From Linyphia triangularis (taxonomy: Eukaryota; Arthropoda; Arachnida; Araneae; Linyphiidae), in assembly GCA_963978545.1 (NCBI GenBank), contig OZ021729.1, forward strand, positions 8,480,001 to 8,544,000: 64,000 nucleotides of DNA, in the 5' to 3' direction. Shown here one piece after another: positions 52,840-64,000 of the stretch; positions within the stretch are counted from its first letter, which is position 1; every line of letters starts with the position of its first letter. The position numbers and the translations under genes were made by a program. The notes under the pieces are model-generated. The model was not told the origin of the DNA, searched no databases, and saw nothing but the letters and a program-made list of their open reading frames with translations.

Positions 52840-53990
52840 GTAACTGGTATTAAAATTTTTCATTTAAAAAAATTAAGCAAACCAAGTTAAAAGAAACAGA
52901 CATAAAAACTTTTATCTTTAAAATACATTTAAAATACTTTAAAAAAAAAAGTTGACAAAAAACAAGTATAAAGTTAAAAGCTAGTTTTGCATATTTTAGA
53001 CATATTTTATTGCCTTTCAATGTTTCGGTCAAGTTAACTGAATTCAAACTAAATATTAAATTATAACTAAACATTAATTCAATAAGCAATTAATTCCATT
53101 AACATCAAACAAGTAAACCATTAAACAATAGATAGAATATAAATTTATCTTGTATTAAAAAGTTTGCTATAAGAAATACTAAGCAAACCAAGTTAAAACA
53201 AACAGACATAAAACCTTTTATATCTAAAATGTATTTAAAAATACTTTTAAATAAAAAGTTGAAAAATAGCAAATATAAAGTTGAAAAATAACAAATATAA
53301 AGTTAAGGGCTAGTTTTGCATATTTTACACATATTTTATTGTTGTTCACTGCTTAGAACAATGCGGTCAAAAAACTAAAGTCAATGTGAATTTTTCCATG
53401 ATTAAACATTAAATCAATAAACAATTCCGCTAATATTAGACAATTAAACCTTTAAAAAATGGTTAAAATATAAACTTACTTAGTATTAAAAAGTTTGCTT
53501 TAAGAAAACTAACCAAACTAAGTGAAAGCAAGTAGATATAAAACCTTTTATGTCTAAAATGTGTTGAAAAATAACAAATGTAAAGTTAAAAGTTAGCTTT
53601 GCATATTTTAGACATATTTTATTGTTTTTAATGCTTAGAACAATGCGGTAAAGTTAACTAAAGTCAATGTGAATTTTCCCATAACTAAACATTAAAACAA
53701 TAAACAACTAATTTCATTAACATTAAACAATTAAACCATTAAACAATAGAAACTTAACTTGTATTAAAAAGTTGCTTTAAGAAAAACTAAGCAAACCAAG
53801 TTAATACAAGCAGACATAAAACTTTTTATGTCTAAAATGCATTTAAAGTACTTTTAAATAAAAAGTTGAATTAATAACAAACATAAAGTTAAAAGCTACT
53901 TTCGCATGTTATAGACATATTTGATTGTCTTTCAATACTTAGAACAGTGTTTGACCACGTTGTTCTAAGCACTGAAAGACAATCTAAGCA
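52840..53990. repeat. ~300-bp tandem array, 3-4 units
   Basis: AAGCAAACCAAGTTAAAACA and CAGACATAAAACCTTTTAT-type blocks recur at about 52875, 53180, 53510 and 53790. Between them lie GCTAGTTTTGCATATTTTA, GACATATTTTATTG and a CTTAGAACAATGCGGT block. Unit length varies (about 285-320 bp) through small indels. Confidence 0.85.
53924..53983. repeat. Hairpin at array end, ~23-bp stems
   Basis: ATTGTCTTTCAATACTTAGA on the left pairs with TCTAAGCACTGAAAGACAAT on the right around a 14-base loop, with one mismatch. It falls in the last unit of the ~300-bp array, where the other units have only the left half. Confidence 0.8.
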
Positions 53991-54495
53991 TTGTTAACAA
54001 AATTCAATATGAATTTTCGCATAATTCACCAACTCCTCAATAAACATGATTTGAGTTTCCCCATTCGTTTCCTATTCCGTTCATATTTGATGGATTAATT
54101 CATATCTAGTATTCACAAAAGGGAGAAACCGATGATGAAACGTGCGAAGTTACTCGTGCAGAATATGTTTGAGGACTGTAAATTCGGCTTTCTTATAACC
54201 AAAGTCTGAACACAGCAAAGCAACATCTACAGCGGGATCGAACCTCACAGAGAAGCTTAAGTTGTTAACATGAAAGTATTGACTTAAACATAAGTTTACA
54301 TAAAGGTATTGGCCTTAACATAAGTTGTTAAGAGAGACCCGTAAGCAAAAATATTAAATTTGTATTAATGAACTTAGAGGCAATATTTTTTTTTTATATA
54401 TAAGTAAAACATGTATTTTTAAAAACAATTATAATACATTTTATTAATTTAAATATTTTTGTTTTTTTGGTGTTGTTTGGCTGAAATACTTGCAA

Positions 54496-54544
<49 letters not shown>

Positions 54545-54552
54545 CTCTTCCT

Positions 54553-54596
<44 letters not shown>

Positions 54597-54770
54597 CAAA
54601 ATTAATTAATCATGTTAAAGTACACTCAAAAGATTTAGAGAAAAAAAATTTCAATTTGTTTGGCACAATTTTAAAAAAAAAATACTTTTTTTCTCACAAG
54701 AAATATCTTTTTTTCCACAAAAAATTCCTATTTTTTTCTTAATTCTTCAAAGAAAATTAATTCAGTTTCC

Positions 54771-54804
<34 letters not shown>

Positions 54805-56328
54805 GCATTTAAAAAACAGAAATTCAATGTTTAGAAAATATAAACAGTTTAGTTCTAAGTAAATTTTTCACCAAATCTTAGCATTTTAAACACAGTCAAA
54901 AATTCCAAATCTAGATTTTTAAAAAAATGAGTTTAAAAATAAGAACTTGCGCACAATTTCATAGAATATAGGTACATAAAGTCTAAAAATCGAATTTTAC
55001 AGTTCCCTAGAACCTATGCAATTGTTTTCCATGTTTTCTTGAATATATATATAGTTTAATTTTATGTAATAAAATAAAATAAAAAATATTATTTTTCAAA
55101 TTTTTTCCAATATGGAATACGGGTCACCTTGGCATAAAGATATTGACCTAATATAATTATATTTTAGAATGTTAGTTATGACATGTAGCCTTATATATCA
55201 ACATCATAAATGATAGCTAACAGTTAGTGATCAGTTCAAAGCTAAAAAACGTGAAGGAGATGAAATTAAATTTACAGTTGAAATCTAAAAACAAATAAAT
55301 TTACTTAGACTTTCTGATCTATGAATATAGGCACAGTTAAAAAAATTAAATTATTTAGAACTATATAATTTTTAAGTTTTTCAGGAAAACTAAAAGTAAA
55401 TCCTTTATTGCAATTTTTACACTGGCAACTTGGTGGTTAATAATTTAAATTACTAGTCAATTATCAACATCTCGTTTCCATTTATAAGTTATTAGTCAGT
55501 TTCATATTATAATAATTTAGTTTACTGGTAATGAATTAATTTTATTATATATGTACTGATATATAAGTGCAAAATTTAGTTAGATTGATTAGTGTTTGAA
55601 GTTTAGTATAGAGTATTGTATGAATTCTGGTAAAAAGTAATAAGAAAATTGAACGCATATACAGCTTCCATTTTGAATTATTTATTGAAATCTATTACAT
55701 CCATTATTCATAGCTTATTTCTCCTTAATTATAAATCAGCTATTATAATTTAGAAGTCATATATTTTAAAATATCAAATATATTATAATTTATAACATCA
55801 AAATTAAAAAAAAAAAATTAAAATAAAAAAAAAAAAAAAAAAATTGTTGTGTGTAAAACTAGAAGATAGATATTTATTTCACAGTAAGAGATTTTAAAAT
55901 ATTTAATTTGCAGATGAACATTATCTAGTCTTTAATTTATTGTAAACGCTTGATATGAATGTCTGAGTGATTTAGTTTTTAACACTCCGACTAAATTGTT
56001 AAGTTTGGATCGATATAATATATTATGTTCAAATTTTGACTTAAATAATTAACTAAATAATGGGGGATTTAAATCTATCACAATTTTAAAATAATAATGC
56101 AAGAGACTTAAAAATGCGTCTATTGGAATTCAGTGACTTACCATCTATAAATAAAAGGAATATATTTTTATATAATATTCTAATATATCTTACTGAGAAA
56201 AACAAGGTTAATAAATCCATCAACCTTTCTACAAACTAGGCTTATTTAAGACACAAAACATTTGCACACAGTTTTTACAGTAGATATGAAAATAATTGGA
56301 AATGCTTGTATTGAAAATGGTTACTTTG
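53991..56328. other. AT-rich DNA, no gene
   Basis: Holds two long T runs (54498-54537 and 54557-54591) and A runs near 54770-54796 and 55825-55844. A slightly GC-richer patch lies at 54120-54260. No coding or RNA feature recognised. Confidence 0.5.
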
Positions 56329-56500
56329 GTTGGTTTACGATCTATTTTTGTTATCAATGACGGCTAATTAGGCCTGGACCTACAACTTAACATGGATTCT
56401 GAACCAGAACTAACATCCATGCCTATCCCGGGATCCGAACCCAGAAGCTTTAGCATGCGAGGCCAGAGCTCTAACCAGACAGCCATCAGGTGGGCGTGGT
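56329..56500 (-). mobile_element. SINE family 2 copy (best preserved)
   Basis: Minus strand: ATGGCTGTCTGGTTAGAGCT forms the A-box region, GGGTTCGGATCCCGGGATAG the B-box region, followed by a non-tRNA body ending near GTAAACCAACC. The tRNA-like head with unrelated body is the mark of a tRNA-derived SINE. Other copies lie at 7357-7530 and 60205-60365. Confidence 0.8.
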
Positions 56501-59500
56501 AAAAACGTTTAATTGTTAAGAAGATTTATTATTCACTAGTATTAACTACTTTTATTTTTATAGATATACTGGGAGAAAATGTTAAAAATGAAGCAAAAAA
56601 ATTAGGAGGAGAAAAGGGGAAAATGATTAATAAACTATAATTTTCCAAGCACAAAACCTTAAACTTTTCAAAGAAATAAAATCTGAAATTAAAAAGGACC
56701 GAACTTCTTGAATATCAAGTATTTTATAAAAGTAAACCTACTTGAATACTACTTTTAAATCAAACATTATACCATTATATCAGACGTACGTAGCATGTTA
56801 AAAAACATAAAAGAAGAATATTAATGATAAGATAAGCAAACTGTAATTTCTTTTGCTGTAAACCAGTTGTTTAGAGCAGAATTTAAGTGTGCATATTTGC
56901 TAAATGCAACAAGGAAAGAGAACGATGTGGATATTATTTTAAAATATTGTTGTTACATAGAATGATTGACTATGTAGCAACGACTACTTTAGAACAAATT
57001 TGAATTATTATTTATTAAATAATATATTACTGGATTCTAAAACAGATATGTAATGTAGAGATAAAATCCATAAAAGGGAAGGCATTAGAGTATAATAAAG
57101 ATAAAAGAATTAATTGGATACTACTTTAATTTTTCTATTTTAACGAGAATTATGTCATTTTCTTGCTTAATAGGATAAAATAATAAAAAACTAAATAGGC
57201 AGTAGAATAATATGTTTTTAAACTATTCCATTTATGTATATGAAACGAGATATGTATAGTAGAAACATAATTCTACTATCAGTAAAGCATCAAGTGTTTA
57301 ATTAAGAAGATGATAGAAAACAATTAGGATGCTTTTTTTTTTTTTTTTAATATCAATGGATTTGTAGAATTAAAGAATGTAAAATATATAATGTTACACT
57401 TTAGATTTTTAGAGTTAATCATTCAATTTATTCATGTAATATGTTAAGTGAAAGGACTCGTAGAAGCGTAATCCCAGGTCAACATTCAACAACAACCTGT
57501 TAAGCTTAAACTATATATGATGCAGACACGTGTCAGATATCAGACTAAAGGTTTCCATAAAATTATTAGTATTTTCTTAAATATAACCGAAAGTTATTTT
57601 AAAAGCCTAGAATCTTAACGATACTAAATTTAAGTCATTTAATGTCCCCAAATTGTAAATTCTGAAATTTTAAAAGTTAATAAATGTACTAATTTTATGT
57701 GGAGTAGATTTACCACTATAGAAATGTGTAAAAAAAATTTATCATATGGAGTTATTGTAAAAAATTAGTGTGTCATATTGGTGCTGAAAAAATGATCATA
57801 AAATTATGTATTTAGTACAATAAAATTGGGACTTTCAGTAACAACAAACATTCGTTCATTTATATGCTTTAATAAAATTCATATTTACTGCATTCAATTA
57901 CAATTGAAAATAATTGTTTTGATTTTTACTATCTATACACTATTCATAAAATTTATAGTTCTAAAAGGTAAAGCTTTTCGTGAAAAACATATTAGTGACT
58001 ATGGACATGTTTTGTTTCAAAAAGTCATGTTGTGTGAAAAATTAACTAAGAAACTAAGAAAAACTAAGAGACATTAAAAAAAAAAAGTCTTCTTTCACAA
58101 TGTAGTTTACTATAATGAATAATATTTTTTTTAAATATTATCTCAATATATTTACAAAAAAATCAGATTTATGAACTTTTTAATAAATCTTGTAATCAAA
58201 TAATTATTTCTTTTTTTACTTTAAACGATACAATTTAGTTTATAAATGTATCGTTTATTTAAAGAGAATAATTGCTTCAATTTTATATATAAATTTCTAA
58301 TAACAATTACTATTGGTTATCCTTTTAAAAAACATTATTCAAAAGAGAAGTGCATAAACGCAGAATCATCGCTCATATAGATAAGGTTAAAATAGTAAAA
58401 AAAAGTATGAAAGTGGAAAAGGTTTTAGATAAGCGCAAAATAAACTCAAAATGGTTCTTTCAAAAACTGCAGATTTGCACAAACGTGGTTTTGGCTAGGT
58501 GCCAGCGATTTGTTAAAGCTTCATTTGAAAACGAGGAAAAAATTATTTTGTGAGATAAAAGTATTTATGTGTCAAACAAAATGCAATTTTATGAGAAGAA
58601 AATTTTCTTGAAAGTAATTAGACGATCAAGAGCGATAGTAATGAATAAGAAATTAAAGTTAATATCTTTCTTCATAAATTTTCCATCAGTTTCCCTCTAG
58701 AAGTTTAGTTAAAAAATTTTAGACTATTTTAATTTAATCTAAAAAATAAGGATGAGTAATCACAATTTTATCTGAACATTCTTGAATTTGCTGCTTAAGT
58801 TTAAAATAATCTAAAGTAGGGAATGAATTAACTTTATTTCAAGTTTCATCTAGTAATTTATTGCTTTGTACGCTAATGTATAATTAAATTAAGGGTTTAA
58901 AAGTAAAGTTTTACAATTTTACCGATTAAGAAGTAATGTATTATGTCATTCAATCATAAAAAAAATTACACAGGTATACACAGAAAACTGTTTTGTTTTT
59001 TGTTTATTTTTAGTTATTGTTATGTTATTTAAACAACAAATCTTTATATGTTCTGCTTTAATTTTTAATATCACAAACAGTAATAAATGTTAGAACTACA
59101 AAAATAAACAAAAACATTAGTACTAAAATAGTACAAAAATATTAGTAATTTTGTAAAGATAATCTCGTTACGAAATTTCATCAAAGTTGAAAATTGAGCA
59201 GAAAATATCTTTAAAAAGATAATTTAAATTTATTTTATACTAGTTTTGGTTGCTATTCTGTTCAAATTTCGTTCATACATGTTTACCATTCTGTTTAAAT
59301 GTTTATATTAAAATGCAAGAATTTAAATTCAAAATTTTTATGGAGTTTATGCAAGGTTATGTTATATTCAACTGCGAGATAAAACAGGAAAATGAAATGT
59401 GCATTGCGATTCACAATTGACGGTTCAAATTAGAATTCGTTTTTATAGTTTTATTGCTATTAGGCAAAATTATGCAATAAGCTTTGAAAATCCTTCAAGA

Positions 59501-59638
59501 TGTTGTTTGTGAATTCATTCACATAAATCTCGTCTAACAACAAGCTAAAAAAGATAGTAATGATCAACACAATTGTAATTAAAAAATTCAACCTCATTCA
59601 AATATTTCATGATATTTGGGAATTAAACTATTTTAATA
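56501..59638. other. AT-rich DNA, no gene
   Basis: About 3.1 kb. The lysine-rich frame at 58350-58553 and the frame at 57826-58077 have no recognisable domain, no good start and match the base bias of the region; I do not call them genes. Confidence 0.5.
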
Positions 59639-59639
59639 A

Positions 59640-59818
59640 TGGTTGGTTGTTTTCAGATTATCTGGCAACGTCAGCAACACGAGGGCTATAATACGCCGAA
59701 GTATTCATCATTAGATAAGCCAACATACATTTACAAACACCCATGCCTTACACGGGACTCGAACCCGCAACCTCGCGATCTAGAAGATAGCACGCTAACC
59801 ACTATACCGTTTGGCTGC
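59640..59818 (-). mobile_element. SINE family 1 solo copy (full head)
   Basis: Full length, minus strand: starts GGCAGCCAAACGGTATAGTG, A-box TAGTGGTTAGCGTGCTATC, B-box GGTTCGAGTCC, then the same body as 40855-42018. Flanked by TATTTTAATAATGG on the right and CTATTTTAATAATGG on the left: an exact target-site duplication of about 15 bp, typical of LINE-assisted insertion. Confidence 0.92.
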
Positions 59819-60204
59819 CTATTTTAATAATGGATAATTCTAATCTGAAACGCTGTGGCTCGATATAAAATGAATAATTATTTAATGCATTAATTTTAAC
59901 TAATTAACCTTTAAAATGTGTTACTTTACGATACTCTCAAAAAACTTTAGCTGAACATATAGAATATGTTTTAGCTTTTTAGTTTTATTATGTTATAATT
60001 GCATGCTGAAAGATTCATAGAAATCTGTTAAGCCCTTTTAGCGTGTATTTTAGAATGAATTCAATAGAGTAAAAAAAATTAACCTTTACTTTTATTTAGT
60101 ATTATGAAGGATACAAAAGTGTACGACAAACTGTTTTCTTAACTTGTATTTCCATGCCTTTTTGTAACAGATGAAATGGCCAATAAGTCAATAGCTTCGT
60201 TATA
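59819..60204. other. No recognised feature
   Basis: AT-rich, nothing supported. Confidence 0.45.
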
Positions 60205-60365
60205 GGTATGTTAGTTTCTACGCTCAAAGTCCTATTTTTGTACATAATAAAGACTAATTTGATCAGACCTACGTCTTTACGTGAATCTCCAACCACAGTG
60301 AACACAATTCCCTAACCTAGGATTTGGATCTGTCACCTTTGATATACGAAGACAGCGCTGGCAGA
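60205..60365 (-). mobile_element. SINE family 2, diverged copy
   Basis: Matches the order of 56329-56500 (TTAGTTTCTACGCTCAAAGT, CAATTCCCTAACCTAGGATT, CGAAGACAGCGCTGGCAGAG) with many changes. Promoter boxes are decayed. Confidence 0.5.
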
Positions 60366-60680
60366 GAGAAAAGAGCAGTTTAGATTTGGGAATGAAAACA
60401 ATAGGAAATCTAAAGATTATACGAAAATGATTGGCAAAGTTTTGCTTTCCTGTGGAAAGCAAAACAGAGTTGTCATAGCAAAACAATTAAAACACAATTA
60501 CCTTTATTTAAACGTTTATTCCTTTGACACATAATCGTTTTTCATATGCTTATATTGTTTATTTGTACAGTTAATTATTTAAACAAGAATGTTGTGTTTT
60601 TCGAAACTGTTACAGAGTAAAAAATTAACAAAATCTTTAGTACAGTTTTATATCGGTTCCTATTGAACTTTTGTCTTAAA

Positions 60681-60944
60681 CCCACTGGCCGTCATGCACG
60701 TATATATGAGTCATTTGATCTTCAGTTTTTCCACCAATTCACAACATTTTTAAATTTATAAATAGAATTTAAAATTAAATATTTCTTAAATATCTTTATT
60801 AGGATGATAGTTTGTAACCTATCAAAAACAAATGAATAAAAAATAATTTTGAAAAGTTATATATTTAAATTAAAAATATAATTTAAAAATTATTCCAGAG
60901 AAAACAACTGTAGAATTTCACACATTCAGTGAACCGTCAGTGGG
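60681..60944 (+). mobile_element. piggyBac-like MITE, copy 2
   Basis: CCCACTGGCCGTCATG at the left, ACCGTCAGTGGG at the right, TTAA on both sides (60676-60679, with one extra A before the terminus, and 60945-60948). Interior as in 15225-15489. The best evidence that the family targets TTAA. Confidence 0.82.
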
Positions 60945-60948
60945 TTAA

Positions 60949-61666
60949 TTATACAATGATAAACAATCAAATGCATGTCGCACGCGAGGCAAAAATAATA
61001 AACTTCAATTAAAAAAAAAAAATCTTAAGAATTATAAAAAATAAATTTTAGAATAAACTTATTTCATTTCCAACTTCGTAAGAATTCAACCCAAGCGAAC
61101 GCTCGGTCATAAATTTCTATCTTTCTTAGATCAAGCGCCAGTGAAATGCCAGCCATTGACATTAGCAGAGAGGTCAGAAGCATGGGATCTGTACTTTGCG
61201 TTGCCTAGCAACCCACCACGCCACGATGGTCGCTGTAATTTCGTTTTTTCTTTTAATAACCACTATGTGATCAAGGATCGCTACCGTGTTACAGGGATAT
61301 GGTCATCAATAAAAGTTCATTCATAACATCACAAGCAGAGATGCTGAGTTTGGGGTTAACGGTTTGTTAGGGAAAATAACATAACAAAACTTAACAGAAA
61401 ACTGTTTAAATGTTTTTTATTTTATAAATCGTTGGGTTTAAATTTGAGCTTTTAAACTTTTAGAACTTTTCTTAAATGCAGTAACCTTTAAATAAGGCTA
61501 AATTAACTTTCGTTATCTTTGAGTGTAGTTAAAAAAGAAAGCAATATCGAACTTAGTCCAATACTTTAGAAAATTATTATTTATGCAATAATGGATTGAA
61601 GGATTTGTATTCGTTAAGGGAAGTATGAAAGTTTGACTTTAAAAAATACCGAGGATATTTAAAAGG

Positions 61667-61669
<3 letters not shown>
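60949..61669. other. No gene; GC-richer patch with X-box
   Basis: A patch of about 260 bp (61070-61330) is less AT-rich than its surroundings. It carries a perfect RFX-type X-box, described separately, and a frame of about 60 codons without an ATG at its start. The rest is unassigned. Confidence 0.4.
61200..61212. promoter_or_regulatory. RFX X-box-like site
   Basis: GTTGCCTAGCAAC has two inverted half-sites (GTTGCC and AGCAAC) with one spacer base, the layout bound by RFX factors, which control ciliary genes in animals. It sits in a GC-richer patch. No ciliary or other gene is visible beside it. Confidence 0.4.

Positions 61670-61737
<68 letters not shown>
61670..61737. repeat. (TA)n microsatellite
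   Basis: About 34 TA dinucleotides. Confidence 0.98.
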
Positions 61738-61742
<5 letters not shown>

Positions 61743-63352
61743 GACATAGAATGAACATTGATTATTCTTAGCTAAATGAATCTTGCTGAGTATTCTGCCT
61801 ATAGTTGTAGTCTTCTTTTGCATTTTTTTTTTATTTGTATCAAAATTATTTTTATTTATATCACGATTATTTTTATTTGTATCAGGAATATGCAATCATG
61901 AAATGCTTTAATTTACATAGTCACTATAAATCGTTGAATATATAAATCTTTGATATGAAGAACTTATATTTAAAGAGATAAATTGTCAGTATTAATAAAT
62001 GATTAGGAATTTTAAATTTCTATAAGCTATTCACTATATAAAAAAAAGTATAAGTTCAGTATTATTGTTTAGATCATTGTTTAAACTGGAGCAAATGCTA
62101 CACATTTAGTAATTTGCTTCTTAAAAAAAACTTACTTACTCTGTTCAGTAAAATGTAAAGTAACAAAATCAAAAGTATTCTTCAAATTATTTTCACAGAG
62201 TGAGAAAAGCGCGAGCTCATCATTTGTATAAATACTAAAAATCCTCTTTAAAACGTTACTATGCAAATAAAAGATTTTCCGATTCTATTTGCAAGCATAG
62301 GCTTCAAACCGAAGAAATATCGTGTTTCTTTTATTGGTCTTTTTAACTGTTGTATGCAACGTGAAATGGGCCCTATGGCATTTCTTTAACTCTTATAAGC
62401 TACACTGAGAAAGGTCAAAGCTGTAGGATTTCTGATCTTACTCAGTCAAGTCACGTGTTTCAAAGATTACAGTCTAGCTGGTCACGGTTGCTCAAAAAAT
62501 ACTTGGATGCTGTATTTTTACAGTTTCTTTCTTTCAAAGATCAGGAAAAGTTATAACATTGAAAAGAGGGATTGTGAAAAATTGGTGAAGAATTGGGAAT
62601 TTATAACAATTGTATATAGTTAAAAACCATAAATGGACAGTTCCCGCATATTTTATTATCATTTTTTTATTCAATTCTAAATGTTTTGAAAAAGCCATAA
62701 ACACCGAAATTTCTGCTCAATTCACATTTTCTTTTTTTAAATTTGCAACCTAAGTTCGACTGTTAGATTTTGGCTGAAAAAACGAATGTGACGTTACTTT
62801 ATCTAAAACAACTTGGCACGAAACGCAGCAGTGAAATTCAGTTTTGCAAGTTTCCCCCAAATCGCGCCAGCCGGTATGAGATATGGCAATTGTCTATCAA
62901 ATACACACCAACTACTTGGAAGAAACCTCACATTAACCATAGAAATGGAAGGATGTCGTGACTTCACAGCTATATCGTTTTGATAGGAATATTATCGGAC
63001 GGGGTTTCGGGGCATTTTCTTTACTTAATTTTTAAATAACTAATTTTTAAAGAATTTTTGTTTGAATAATTGGAATCAGAACTAAATTCTTCATAAATAT
63101 AAACTAATTTCACTCGTTTTTAAAAAATGCAGGAATTGTTCATTGCAACAATGGTAATTGTAGACGTGAACGATTTGGAAATGAAACACATGTTTACAAA
63201 GTTTGCAGTAATCCACGAAAGACAGTAGTTTTCATTTTTAGCCGTTTTGGAGTCCGATTAAAATTTGAATAATGGGGAAGTTCCAGGATAAGAACATGCT
63301 AATAAATACTTGTCCTTTTGAAATAGTCTTAAAACTCATTTAACAAGGCTTT
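61738..63352. other. No gene supported
   Basis: A 63-codon plus-strand frame at 62770-62961 begins with TTG, not ATG. It includes FCKFPPN ... RYEIWQ ... TTWKKP, which faintly recalls the F-x-F-P and W spacing of a THAP domain but lacks the paired cysteines and histidine that bind zinc. Otherwise AT-rich and unassigned. Confidence 0.35.
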
Positions 63353-64000
63353 ATTGAAAGTTTTCTGTCAAAGTTGCTTGTTTTAAATTTTCTTGACGCA
63401 AGGTCTAAGCATAAGGTAGTTCATTCCTTCGTAACTTTAACTTGTATCTGGTAACAAGAAGAATCCTCACTCTACACCCTTTTGATGATCTGAAGACTTT
63501 GAATCATCCAAAGATTTAGCAAGCAGAAACAACAAATATTCCACTTTCCTAGTATTTAGGCGTTTTAAGCTAGAATTTGTAATCTTTCACCAACTAGTTT
63601 CTGACAAGGTTGTTAGTTTTAAGTGTACTTGATGCAAAGTCTGTGTATAGGGTACATCATCCCCTCGTAGTGTTAACCTCTAGTGACAAGGAGTAGAAAT
63701 CTGAGTGCGCACCTCACTCTACACAATTATGCCGATATGAGGATTTCAATGCATCAAAATATTTAGCAATCAAAAACAACACATATTCTACTTTTCTATT
63801 ATTTAGGTGTTTTAAGCTAGAATTTGGAATCTTTTGAACCAACTAGTTTCTGACAAGGTTGTTTTGAATTGTCTTGATTCAAAGTCTACGTAAAGGATAC
63901 ATCATCCCCTCGTAACTTTAACTTGTATCTAGTGACAAGGAGTAGAAATCTGAGTGCTCACCTCACTCTACACAATTATGCCGATATGAGGATTTCAATG
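63353..64000. repeat. ~247-bp tandem array, 2.6+ units, cut by window end
   Basis: AACTAGTTTCTGACAAGGTT recurs at about 63593 and 63840, and a diverged form (TTTCTGTCAAAGTTGCTTG) at about 63361. Each unit has CATCATCCCCTCGTA, GTGACAAGGAGTAGAAATCT and CACTCTACACAATTATGCCG. The last two units are much more alike than the first. The array continues past the window. Confidence 0.88.

Noticed and set aside
58350..58553. Basic 67-codon frame, possible small nuclear protein
   Set aside because: Starts at GTG, lysine content matches the A-rich composition, no domain or splice context.
59640..59818. Functional tRNA gene
   Set aside because: A- and B-boxes are tRNA-like but the acceptor stem does not close and the sequence continues into a SINE body shared with other copies.

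Overview
This is about 64 kb of very AT-rich nuclear DNA from an animal, most likely an arthropod. A spider or other arachnid is my guess, inferred from the large number of short DNA transposons, tRNA-derived SINEs and a mariner relic; no single diagnostic gene proves it. I found no intact protein-coding gene. Nearly all open frames are noise from (TA)n tracts, SINEs or satellite units, and many of the longer ones do not start with ATG. The window reads as intergenic or, quite possibly, long-intron DNA.

Layout. 1-7.5 kb: a half-copy of a foldback element, a 339-bp MITE with an 8-bp target duplication, a 26-unit 169-bp satellite (1124-5485), a 6200-6911 foldback element and a SINE. 7.5-12.6 kb: a 12-unit ~145-bp array, then a ~320-bp tandem duplication whose second copy is interrupted by a dispersed repeat carrying a 33-bp minisatellite. 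12.9-14.2 kb: a dead mariner. 15-23 kb: a piggyBac-like MITE, a 2.3-kb composite foldback element, a SINE, further foldback copies and a second copy of the 8-bp-TSD MITE. 23.3-27 kb: a TIR element whose right end plus flank has been amplified into twelve 233-bp units. 28-32 kb: 140-bp and 189-bp arrays. 33-38.7 kb: foldback copies, a long (TA)n tract, a near-perfect ~210-bp-arm palindrome and a pogo-like MITE. 40.8-45.6 kb: six tandem SINEs (194-bp period), a hAT-like MITE and nested repeats. 47.9-48.7 kb: a ~210-bp array. 48.84-49.78 kb: the one clearly GC/CpG-rich island, with a CRE, NRF1-like sites and a consensus plus-strand splice donor; it is the best candidate for a promoter and first exon. 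50-64 kb: AT-rich DNA with a ~300-bp array, SINEs, a piggyBac-like MITE, a small GC-richer patch with an RFX X-box-like site, and a ~247-bp array cut by the window end.

The most informative structures are the satellite built from a transposon terminus plus flanking DNA, the tandem SINE array in which almost every unit keeps its pol III promoter boxes, the inverted-repeat elements, and the isolated CpG-rich island. All six independent SINE loci lie on the minus strand, which would fit a plus-strand gene starting at the island, but this is inference only. Names such as FB-A, FB-B, TIR-C, R element and MITE-8 are labels used here for families recognised only by comparing copies inside this window.
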